Shown here: piece by piece, positions 22,100 to 31,878 of the stretch
Position numbering within the stretch: position 1 is the stretch's first letter
Layout of the letters: every line of letters begins with the position of its first letter
From: Lunularia cruciata
Lineage: Eukaryota; Streptophyta; Marchantiopsida; Lunulariales; Lunulariaceae
Reading direction: 5' to 3'
DNA: 64,000 bases
NCBI GenBank assembly: GCA_948567375.1
Contig: OX419760.1
Location: 38,688,001 to 38,752,000, forward strand
Made by a program: the position numbers and the translations under genes
The notes under the pieces: model-generated
Seen by the model: only the letters and a program-made list of their open reading frames with translations
Database searches by the model: none
Told to the model about the DNA's origin: nothing

Positions 22100-23400
22100 A
22101 ACTAGTGTATTGCTAGGTAGCTCAATCTGTATACCATGTCCATTTAGAGCACCCAAATCTTTCATATTGAAGGCAGACCAACTCATGTAGCTCCTCAAGA
22201 ACCTCCAAACTCTCCATCTTTCTTCTCTAGTAAGCTTGGATCCAAGATTTGGCTCCCAAGTATCCTACGTAACTATAGTAGGAGTGGAAGGCATGCTGAC
22301 AAGTTGCTACACTAGACCACTCTCCCTAGTAGCTATTGGTTGTGTCCCAAGAAGGCTCACAAGTGTTTGAGTGGTGATGCTTGTCAAGTGCATCCTACGT
22401 TGCTCTGCCAAGCCAAGGCTCACAATTTAGGTCAAACAGTTTAGGTCCACATCCTGACCTAACACCTGATCCTTGGATGCCTTTCACACTACTTGAACAA
22501 TGGTAATATCGGTGCAAAAACCCATTGCCTGCTCTCTCTCATCAACATTGGGCTCCACCAACTTCTATAACTATGAGTCCTAAACAAGTCCAAGTCCTCC
22601 CTCTCAATAAGCATGAGAGCTTGGGACACTCATGAGAGTAGGAAATGTGGCTCTAGGCTATCCAACTAGGTTCACCACTACCAAAGGTGACCTATCAGCC
22701 ACTACCACCATCTAAGACTGACGCTCAACATCCAAGATGTCATCAACAAGGATGTGGTCAAGTTGTTGAATCCCATCATAAGCACATTGTAAAACCTCTC
22801 TGGGTAAGAGGTTTGTCTACCAAAGACAAAGACAATGAGCCCGTGATCTCATTCTAGCTACATTTAACAATACAATAGGTCCTATCCAAGAGTGGACCTG
22901 ATGTGTACTTGCCACCACTCTAGTGCAAGAATCACCCATCAAAGGAATGTTCTCTAAAATCTAAGATGGAGAAATGGATTGATGAACTTGGAGATGTCAT
23001 AGTATCCATAACATCTCCCAAAATGCACCAGAACAAGGATCTTTAAGACCCAAACCTTGGCCAGCATGTGTACATCCTTGACATGGCCATCCCAAAATCA
23101 CCAAATGACCAGGCCCATGTCACTCTAGATCATGCACCCCAATAAGGAAATGTCTACTAGCAAGGCCTTCTAGCAACCTCTGACTACTGACTTCAGTAAT
23201 AACTCAAGATACTAGTAGGCTAAGTGTGCCACGTGATGTAGAGAGACTCACCTAGCAGTCTCATCTCTCTCCACAACCAAGTACCTTTGTAGTCGTATAC
23301 CCACTTGTAATACCGCAACTAGTCCGGTGCTAATCTCACCAAACAACTCCAATAGACATACTCCCTCTACTGGATACTGCCAAGTAATGAGTGTGGTATC
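22100..23400 (-). pseudogene. C5 cytosine methyltransferase of MT-1 (decayed)
   Basis: Minus-strand sequence parallels 57400-58690 of MT-2. Motif I is readable as LLELFGEISTGL near 23350, motif IV as LVILGWPCQG near 23080-23110 (catalytic Cys retained), and the C-terminal motif region ends in a TAG before the RT at about 22305. Numerous stops and frame changes between them. The domain sits between protease and RT in both copies, so the fusion is older than the split of these copies. Confidence 0.82.
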
Positions 23401-23799
23401 TGGAGGTGTCAAAGTAATTGACTCTGGAGGCTCATCTTCATACTCATCTCTTGATGGTACAAAGGCTCCACTCCAAGCCTACTGTACCAATTGATCTGCA
23501 TGTTGCTGCAATGCCTCCTCCAAACTCTACAATGGAACATCCAAGGTGGATGGAACAATCCCACTTGTACTCCAAATCCAAGTGATCTCCTTTGGTACTA
23601 GAGTATCCTCTGCATGGGCATTCCCCTCCAATAAGTCACCATGCCAAGTAACTGCACCACTGAAAGCTAAAACTGATGTTGCCATGGTCCAAGACTATAA
23701 TGAGCCAAGACTGCCACTACTGAAGCGTATTGGTAGGCGACATACCCGTCCCTCACCAGACTGCCAACTTGGTCTATAGGAGGTTGTCTCCTACCAATA

Positions 23800-26190
23800 G
23801 TCAATATTGAAACCCATGGGATACAACATTGCTCCCCCAACTAACACATCATATGACTTAACTATTGTTGCAATAGCCTGAGCTCTCACCACCAAGCTAT
23901 CAGTCAGATGACCAGACTGAACTTGAACAACAAGCTCCCCACGTGTGATGTACTGTGTCAAACCACCACCTAGAGATGTCTGGATCTAAAATGGACACCT
24001 CTCCACATTGGTCTTTTGTAATTCTAGACCAACTACTACAGCCTTTCCCAACATAAGGGGTTGCGCACCAAAGTCTAACAAGACTCTCTGTGGTGTATAG
24101 ACCTTTCCTAAAGGTCCCACCAGATGGAAAATCCCCCTCTAGTTATCCAATAGGACAACACCAAGTGTGAATTGCGCTCTCTCAAAGGCTGGTCTAGTTG
24201 GCAACTCCTCCAGTCTAGCCGTTGTTGCCTACCATAAACCACTGGTGGCTGAATGAATTCCATGCTCCTCAACCAAGTCAGCTCCACTATCAACCACCTT
24301 TGCTCAAGTAGTAGGAACCGCATCATCCCTACTCTCACAAAGCATGGCAACCAAGCAGAACACTGGGGTTGGGTCAACTCCCAATGTAAACATGTCATTG
24401 GCTGAAAAAAAAGCATTGCATAATCAATTGAGCCGCCCCCAACATCATGCTAGACTCAATCTATGTAGTAGTATGTGGTTGACTAGTAGGTAGTCTATCA
24501 TGCACTCCATCACCACCTACCACACCTGCATTGGGACATCTAGGAGTCATGGATGTCATCTACAATGCCTCAAATAGCATGAAAGATTGGGGAAGTCTGA
24601 CCTATCTCCCAACCTCTCATCTTTGTGGGTCCAACTCCATTGATGCTCCTCTAGGCTCCAGAGCACATATTTCACTCCTAGTGACTACTACAGATGCATC
24701 CACTTGTGCTGCTCCGCACATGAAGTCCAAAGCATCTTTATCACCAACATATGAGGTGGAAGCCTCAGCACCCAAATCTGATCTCTTCTAAGCAATGGCT
24801 ATACTAGCCAATCTGTACTCCAATTGCTCAATTTGAGTAGCCATAGTTGTATCAAAAGTAAGGGTCGGTACCGCACCTCTACTAGGTGTAGATCCTCTAC
24901 CACCACCTCTACCACCTCCTCCTCCATGAACTAGATCTCCTCTACTACTTGCCATAGCAACCCTACCACTTCGTAACTTTGGGTGTAGGTCAAAGCACCG
25001 GTCACTAGTGTGACCAAATTTGTGGCAATGCTCACACTGCCTTTCTGTTGGCTATGATGGACCATAGATATTAGGTCCGCTCCCTTGAGTACATTGTCTC
25101 CTATGGTGAGGTCCACGACAAGTCCAACAAGCAACACTACCACTCACTGGCTATTGTTGACCCAAAAATGAAGGTAAGGGTCTAACTATAGTAGGCCTTC
25201 CACTCACTACATATGACCTAAGCTGTCCACCCTATCCTCTAAAACCAACTGACGTGGTGCAACCTGCTGCACTCTAAAAGAAGCTAAACTTGTAGATGAG
25301 GTCTCCCTACCAAATCCAAATGCCACCACTCTCTCCTCCACCATGTTGAACTCAATACGCTCAGCCAAACCAAAGACCACTGGCAGAGTAGGCAAAGTAG
25401 CCTGTAACAACGTAGCATCATGAACTTTATGTTGCAACTCCCTGTCCAGTATCCCATACCAAAACTAGATTGTCTGGGCATCAATAACTCCTTGAGTGGA
25501 ACTGATCAGCCACCTCATGCAAGTGTATGCCTTGTATAAGCTCTCTCTAGCCTTCTGTTGGAACTCTTGCAAGCTCCTCAACTTGTCAGTCCGCACTCCC
25601 TGTTAGTTCTGCCTCAAACACTAGAAGAACTCCTCCATGGAGTTAAACCCCAGCACCACACCACCTCCACTAGCTCCACTTGTGAGTACAACCAATCTAC
25701 TCTTGGCAACCAAGCCTACAGTGAAATAGACATAGTTCGGAGACCAATATTGTCTCCATAACTGAATCTCCTCCAAGTGAGCTCTCTTGAACTCATGGTA
25801 GTCGTCCATCGGTGGACCCTCTAAATGTTGAAACAACTACTTCCATGCCATGAAGGGTGTAAACAAAGTTAGGTTCTACATCTACTGCAAATCACAACAA
25901 CTATCAAACTCTTGGATGAATTCATCCAACTCAATGGTACCCACTATACCAGAGTAATGCCTAGGGCCTTTGGAGGCCCCATAAATCTCATCCATGTCCC
26001 ACAACAACGATGCAGACACGCCAAGTGCACTCTCAACTAAATCAGCTCAAAGTGTGTCAAACTCCAACTCAGAGTCAACCTCCTCCCTCATTGGGACCTA
26101 AGATACAAGCTGATATCAAATGCTACTCCAAGTAAACCCATTATGTACTGCAAGGCTAACTCCTTTGGAATCCCCAAAGAACTCTATTGT
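23800..26190 (-). pseudogene. Gag and protease of MT-1
   Basis: From 26190 down, the minus strand matches MT-2 Gag (HLEGPPMDDYHEFKRAHLEE and IQLWRQYWSPNYVYF at 25836-25750), then the region missing in MT-2 because of N-1 (GGGVVLGFNSMEEFF near 25640), the second Gag half (25484-25207), the two zinc knuckles (about 25130-24990), the small helix and the protease (LLDFGAQPLMLGKAV near 24060). It shows the uninterrupted Gag across the N-1 site. The gag ATG has been lost (ATA). Stops throughout. Confidence 0.85.
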
Positions 26191-26592
26191 GACAAAGTAA
26201 TTGCAACTGCAACCATAAACCGGAACCGTAAGTACACGACCAAGTGTGAACACCAACTGAGCACCACCAAATGCCAATACCCACGGAACACCACCCACTA
26301 ATGTAACTCTAATTGAGATAACTACACTAGGAAAAATGGCAACCTGTAACCTACCATCACAACACGCACTCTCACAGTCTGCAGGTCATCACTTCCTGCC
26401 TCTCCAGAGAGAAACAAAGGTAGTCTAATTAGTCATCACTCCAGCCTCACTAACAAGAGCATATCAAAGCACCAACGCTCAAACTTCAAGGCATCTCACA
26501 CAAACACATATACAAACAAGAAGCATAAAATGGAAGGGGTCAAATCACAAGAATGCTAAAAAAAACCTTCCATCTCATAAATCAACATTGGA

Positions 26593-26606
26593 CTGACTCT
26601 GCTACC
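26593..26606 (-). other. Primer-binding-site-like motif of MT-1
   Basis: Minus strand TGGTAGCAGAGTCAG-type sequence resembling the initiator tRNA-Met PBS with two differences; conserved at 50917-50930 in MT-2. It sits about 490 bases inside the shared terminal repeat, not at its end. Confidence 0.5.
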
Positions 26607-27095
26607 ATTTGACATTTGACATAATCAGAGTACCTATCTACTTCTTGAGCTATGAGGATCACTGACAAGCAGATCAAAGTTCAAATCTGACGTAAATCCT
26701 TCACAAAATTTGACATAAATTTGACATAAGTTTGACGTAAATCCCCAAAAATAGTTGACCACCAAATCCTCCACTAACTCTTCACTTGAGCCAAATTGAA
26801 AAAAATAGGTTTCATCCAATCTCTAATTCGTGAAGATGTGCTCCCAACTCCATTTTCAATTTCAACTTTTGAACTCAACTCGCAACAAATTGGTCCTAAG
26901 CTCAAATTCACAACAACCACTTGAAAATTGCTTCTCCTTGGCTCAAAAATTTTCCAGTGCTTCTGGACACTCTCTCTCTCTCTCTCAATGAAATCTGAAC
27001 TACTCAATCAAGACACCATGATCCATCCAGCTTAGAGATACCACCAACACTTGCAGTTCTTGCACCCAATTTCCCCCTGACTCACTTCTCTAATG
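26607..27095 (-). other. Leader segment C of MT-1 between 5' repeat and PBS-like site
   Basis: About 490 bp without a convincing ORF. Alignable with 50000-50916 of MT-2, except for an extra SINE-like block and surrounding sequence there. Contains a (CT)n run near 26970-26990 and several short repeats of TTTGACATAAA type near 26700-26740. Confidence 0.6.
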
Positions 27096-27512
27096 TAATC
27101 AGATCATTTACAACTCAAATCAACTAAACTCAGATCAATACTTGATCTAATCCTCAACGACTTGCCAAAAACAAGGCGCTGATTACAATCAAGTCACATC
27201 CACTCTAGCTAAGAGAATCCAAGTGATGCTCGCCGGCTTTCTATCCACTCTTGCCAAGAACTCAAAGGCTCAACATCAAAGAAGTGAGCTCTCTACAGTT
27301 GCACTTCCAAGGTATACTCCTGATTTTGACTTAGGTCTAATCCCAATGGTCCCACTGATGGCACACCCGACGGTGTGTGAATTCAGTACCCCAAACATGA
27401 AATCTGACCATCAAAAAGTAGTCTATGAGTAACTGCCAAAATGCCTCTAACTACTATCACTGGAACTCCAATGTCCAAGCAATCTAGATGCAACACTACA
27501 AATGGCATGACA
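27096..27512 (-). repeat. 5' terminal repeat (B') of MT-1
   Basis: Minus strand begins TGTCATGCCATTTGTAG at 27512 and ends ...ATCTGATTA at 27096. Homologous to 49551-49999 and 62081-62500 of MT-2. It is followed inward by segment C, not by segment A. Confidence 0.85.
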
Positions 27513-28959
27513 TGGTTAAAGACTTTACTTGCAAGTCTTGACTTAATCCTACTACTTATAACTTTTGACCAGCTTTGTCTTACTTTATCTCAAAGTCTAT
27601 ACTTAAGTTTATTAAAAAAGTTTCACTTATTACATTATAAATCAATATCTTCAACAAGAGTAGAGCTTTAATTTAGCTTTGAATAACCAAAGTAGGTAGT
27701 GAATTCTCCTTCATCTAAGGAGAAAAATCTTGTTTTGTTAATTTTTCAAAGTCTATAAATAATAAAATTATATTAGCTAAATGAAGAGCTAAAGTTTACT
27801 ATATTGCTTTATATAGTGAATATTTTTCATTTTTTCCAAGTACCTTTATGTAAAATGGTTGTATTTTTTTAACTATAATATTATGGCACTTGGAATTTTC
27901 AAAAGAAAATTTTATTTCTTTTACTTTACTTTTTATCTTAACTACATGAGATTTGTATGTATTTTTTTACATATTCCTTTGTAAAGAAGAAGTTAGATTT
28001 ACCAAAAATTGCCTTAGTCTTTGGATTGATTGGGAGTACAAAGACCAAAGAAATTCCACCACAAATAAATTTTACTCCAAAGATTGAAGGACCTCTTGCC
28101 AAAGTTATTTTCAATAATGTAAAAAGATAAATTGTGAATGTTTTGGAAATAACCATTTGTATCTATAAAGTGTGCCAAACACATGAGAAATTGATAGGCA
28201 AACAAGTGACAAGTTACAAATCAAAGTCCTAGGCTATAAATTGGTCTAGAGAAAGTGTTGCTAGCAAACTCAATCGTAAAGTGAAATAATTTTTGCAATG
28301 GAGATGTGAGAGCTCAAGTTGAGATTGAGATTGATTTCCCCATTAAGATTGAATAAATGTTAAAAGTGGACAATCTATTTTGGGTAGTTACTTGACAATA
28401 GTGTTTGCAAAGGTTTTTGAAGTATTCTAGAGTATGAATTGACTAAGGTGAAGGAAAAGTTGCACAAGGAACATAATTTGCATGTAAGTTCAAAGAGCAA
28501 GAAATGGGAGAAGAGAGTAGTTGAATTAAGAGACAGCTCAAAGGAAGACCTATGAGATAAGGAAGAATCTACCCATAAAGTTAGTAGAGATCTTACATAT
28601 GCTAGATATCATAGTTAAGTTAGTAACTTAGCAAGCAAAGGAACTTTTTAGTTAGTATTCTTTAATTGTCTTTGTCAAGGAATTTTTTTACCCTTGAAAT
28701 TTCAATTAGAGTACTCTTTGTAATTCTAAGACTTCATAGTTAAGTGGTAGTTAGAAATTAAATTTTCTTCATAGTATAAAAACCAAATGATAGTTTAGAT
28801 ATTTATGTTGTCAATCCAAAGACCCTTTTTTCTAACTCAAATGTTAGCTAAGCAAAGAAGAAAACTTTCCATTTTTTTTACTTTTTTTCAAAAAAATTCT
28901 GTCTTTGAATTTGCATGTGTATCAATAAATCTTTGAAATTGAATTTTCCTGATACATTG
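27513..28959. other. AT-rich stretch with no recognisable gene
   Basis: Very AT-rich and CpG-poor, with homopolymer runs. Short ORFs only (for example 28156-27938 minus), none with a recognised domain. Likely decayed repeat sequence flanking MT-1. It may include remnants of an X-type ORF near 28430-28570, but I cannot demonstrate it. Confidence 0.5.
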
Positions 28960-29400
28960 TGTGTTTGATCCTTGATATAGGTAGTATTATTTTTGATGCA
29001 ATGCCTTGGCAAGACTTCTAGGTGCTATAATGTTGATAGTAGTAAAAAAAGAGTATATGTAAAGGCAACCTTTTTCACAAAGTAACTCTTTTTTGAAGAC
29101 ATGTGCCTTCAAGTAAAAGTGAATATATGTCTTCAAGGAAGAAAGTGAGAAGCTTGATAAGAAAGAATTAAAATCTTTGAATTGAATCATCACTATCAAG
29201 AATCAACATGAATTTATATGTGATTGCAAATTTCCCTTTTATATTTCTATAATTCATCTTCTTGGTGAAATTACACTCTTTTAGGATTTATTTCTACTCA
29301 AGAAGTTAAGAAAAAACAATAAAGAACTAATTAGTAGCAATTTTCTTCATGTATATTCATTTCTTGATGTATCCTTGTGGAATCTATTTATTACTCATCA
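28960..29400 (+). repeat. Degenerate 3' portion of an X-type element
   Basis: Reads in parallel with 17840-18250 of X-2: GCAATGCCTTGGCAAG against GCAATGCCTTGACAGG, GAATCATCACTATCAAGA against GAATCATCACAATCAAGA, then the ACTCTTTTAGG...TTTCTACTCAAGAAGTTAA block. The terminal GGTTGTCACA is missing. Shows that X elements are an older, repeated family. Confidence 0.55.
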
Positions 29401-29867
29401 AAATACTTCAATTTGATCATTATTGAGTTGTTGTAAACATCACATTGAAACTCCTCATAGTCTTCTTTTTTCTTCCATACAACAAGACCAATGCTTCATA
29501 CATCTTAGATGCATTCATTTTTTCCAAAAGTATATATACTTTGGCTATAAATTCTTCTAACTTATTGGGATCTGACTTGTATGAACCTCTACAAGGTTAT
29601 ATATTCTTATGATCACCAAGGGAATAAACCTATTAGTACACTATTTAAATATATGTTATCAAATTGTATAAGCCTTATCCTTTGGGTAACTATATTTCTT
29701 ATTAACCTCAACAAAATTACATCTTTACTACATATAAAATCTTCTTTATAATGAATAAGGGTAAGTATTATTTTGAATTGTATTCATTCATCTAAATTTA
29801 CATCATGGTGAGCTAATTTTATCATCCTCTATAACTTGCATCATTGTACTTTTCATGATGAATCTCA
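29401..29867 (-). pseudogene. Possible decayed RT N-terminal fragment
   Basis: Minus-strand traces resemble the RT start of the A/B elements (a CTTCTAACTTATTGGG segment corresponds to the region encoding the SPHELEE helix; CAACAAGACCAATGC to the VKKKDG region). No open frame. Weak call. Confidence 0.3.
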
Positions 29868-30388
29868 CTATCACAACATTTTTAGCACCAAAGATAGTTT
29901 GCTTGGACTCTAGAATGATAGTTGGCAATTACAACTTTATCCATAGTTACTCAAGGACTATTTGGTGGTAGCCAGATGTTATATTAAGGTTCTTGATTGC
30001 ATTGTTAGACCTTCTATTTGCACCATCAATACCATCACACGTGCCATTGAATTTGCTATTACGGTTGGACTCCTTAGCTGCTTTAAGGGGTATATTTTAA
30101 AGTGTAGCATTAAAAAGCTTAGTTATTTTGTGTTAAGCATTTGAGCTCTTGGCTATGGTAGATTGAAACTTATGAGTACAACATGGATTCTTTGAGCTAG
30201 AGTGGGTGTGGCTTGATAGTGTAATCAATACCTATTGGAAGATTTTTGAGTCAGAATTTTGATTAATGATTCTTGATTACATAGAAGAAGTGTGGTACTT
30301 TAGAGTTTGTTGTGACTTCATATATGAGTTATGTATCTTGGTGTATAATATCAATGTATGTTGTGTAGCAATATATATAAGCATGACA
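29868..30388 (+). repeat. Solo MT terminal repeat (B'-A2), plus strand
   Basis: About 520 bp matching the last part of an MT element: B' (GAGCTCTTGGCTATGG and GAGTGGGTGTGGCTTGA blocks) directly followed by segment A (TGTGGTACTTTAGAG ... GTATGTTGTGTAGCA ... GCATGACA). No A1 copy or pol precedes it, so it is a solo unit. Its B'-to-A joint lies 11 bases further on than in MT-2: the first bases of segment C (CATAGAAGAAG) are included. Confidence 0.65.
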
Positions 30389-30526
30389 TTATACTTCTAA
30401 GTAAGGTCTTAATTATTTTAATTGGCCTATTTAGTAATTCTACCTCTTCAATGTTTATTGCTAATGCAAATCTGAATTTAATACCCCTTGATCATATAAA
30501 AGAAGGATTTATCTTAATCTTAGATC

Positions 30527-30974
30527 TGTAAAAGAATGAGGAGAGAAATAGGAAAAAGGAAGATCACATTCTTACTTTCAAGTGAAGAATACTCCAAATG
30601 CCTAGCAAGCTTAGCTTTGATATTTATAGGCAATCTATGTACAAGGTTCACAAGCAGCTTATAAGGAAGGTTTCTTCTAAAAGCCACCTTACATGGAATG
30701 TAAGCTAAGCTAGTCCTTTACTTTGCATGTAAGCTAAGCTAGTTGTTTACATGGTGTACAAGGTAATGTTTACTTGCGTAAAGGGTGAGCTAGCCATCAA
30801 TTTTAAGTACAAGTTACTCAACTATGGAAAATTTCAAGAATTTCTCACCAAGAAACTTTTTGGATATTTTTAGACTATTCTTAGAATTTCCAAACTATAT
30901 GCTAATTAGGTGTTATGTAATAATATAGAGTTAAAAAAGCTATATTTAGCTTCTTCTAACTCTATATTATTACA
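30527..30974 (-). repeat. 3' LTR of B-2
   Basis: 448 bp, TGTAAAAG...TATTATTACA, homologous to the B-1 LTR (TGTAAAAG...TTACA). Contains a TATA-like GATATTTATAGG near 30630 and a 21-bp perfect inverted repeat at its end. Only this end of B-2 is present. Confidence 0.82.
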
Positions 30975-30977
30975 TAA
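30913..30977. repeat. 21-bp inverted repeat (hairpin) across the B-2 LTR end
   Basis: 30913-30933 and 30957-30977 are perfect reverse complements around a 23-base loop. The stem includes the LTR terminus itself (TAATATAGAGTTA / TAACTCTATATTA). Absent from the B-1 LTR ends, so probably a local inverted duplication. Confidence 0.8.
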
Positions 30978-31138
30978 TATCCCACCATTAGTTGGTGACA
31001 TCCTCATTGTATAGAAATATTCAAACTCTTGTGTAATTGTCTGTGCATTTTGGAGATGAGCAAGAGGCTTCCATTGGGCATCATGAAGAAGATATCCTTT
31101 ACAAAAGATCTTATGTTCATTGTTTCATTAGAAGCCTA
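30975..31138 (-). pseudogene. Chromodomain fragment of B-2
   Basis: Minus strand matches the B-1 chromodomain end (8525-8614) and, further in, the YKVLWKG...ATWEP region. D-1 splits it at 31139; the remaining part lies at 38958-39023 up to the MT-3 boundary. No clean target duplication is visible around D-1 (GCCTA against GGCCA). Confidence 0.75.
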
Positions 31139-31830
31139 TGAGCCGGCCTGTCTCTCACTCAAGATGAACCTCTGATGGCTATTATGGTAGCGCACCATGG
31201 ACTAAGAAGGCAAGGAACCCCAACTCCATCATATTCTTCCAAGGCTAACACTCCAAGACTCAAGACATTGCTCCCTAGAGAACTCAATGAGAGAGAGATA
31301 GTTGCAAATGAAAAGATAATGAGTACCTCCTCACCCCTTGTTTATATACTTGTGAAATAGTTACGTACCAAAGTTACTAATTACCGTAGTAACTCAAGTT
31401 ACTAGACTAAAAGTCAAGTAAAGTCAAAAAGTAGAAAGGAATATCCATTCACATGGGCATATTCTCCTAAGCATGTGCTCTTATATCTTGACCCAACCAC
31501 TAAGTCAAGGATTCCTTCACATGGGCTATCCTTGGACTAAAGAAGAATCCAAAACAAAAAAGCTTGCGGGCCCAAGAGTTCTCAACTCTTTCCTCAAAGC
31601 CAAACACCTAGGAATAATACCAAGTTAACACACTAAAATCCAAAATAGTGGTGCTCATCTTTTCTACTTCCTCTAAAGTAAGGTCCCCTCTATCTTAGCT
31701 ATGACTAACTTTAGCTAACCATGACTAATATAGAACCATCCTTTATCTCTATATAAATAATATCTCTTAAGTACTTGTAATACCAAGCTAAATATCACAA
31801 TATCACACACATGCACAAATGGGTGTTACA
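31139..31830 (-). repeat. 3' LTR of D-1
   Basis: 692 bp; almost identical to 38269-38957. Minus-strand start TGTAACACCCATTTGTG. A TATA-like CTATATAAATAATATC element lies near 31740-31760 (read on plus). Confidence 0.95.
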
Positions 31831-31844
31831 TTTACCCCCGAACT
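31831..31844 (-). other. Polypurine tract of D-1
   Basis: Minus strand AGTTCGGGGGTAAA directly before the 3' LTR. Confidence 0.85.
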
Positions 31845-31878
31845 AAGTTTTCACTTTGTCCTCAAAGTGAAGGTCTCT

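Larger units (their letters stand above)
1..27512 (-). mobile_element. MT-1: decayed methyltransferase-carrying Ty3-like element, 3' end beyond the left edge
   Basis: Read on the minus strand, the pieces 26606-20696, 8127-7525 and 893-1 follow the same order as the better preserved copy at 49551-62606: 5' repeat, gag, protease, C5 methyltransferase, RT, RNase H, integrase, PHD finger. The element is split by two later retrotransposons, at 894-7524 and 8128-20695, each with a clean 5-bp target duplication. Nearly every reading frame is interrupted, mostly by TAG, TAA or TGA where the sister copy has CAG, CAA or CGA. CpG is strongly depleted compared with the 49551 copy. The 3' terminal repeats lie outside the window. 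Identity rests on continuous similarity to the sister copy, so it is secure; activity is excluded. Confidence 0.93.

Noticed and set aside
27938-28205. Possible gene in the AT-rich stretch
   Set aside because: Short, low-complexity, overlapping alternative frames and no recognisable motif.
31134-31138. Target duplication of D-1
   Set aside because: GCCTA on the left and GGCCA on the right do not match well enough to claim one.
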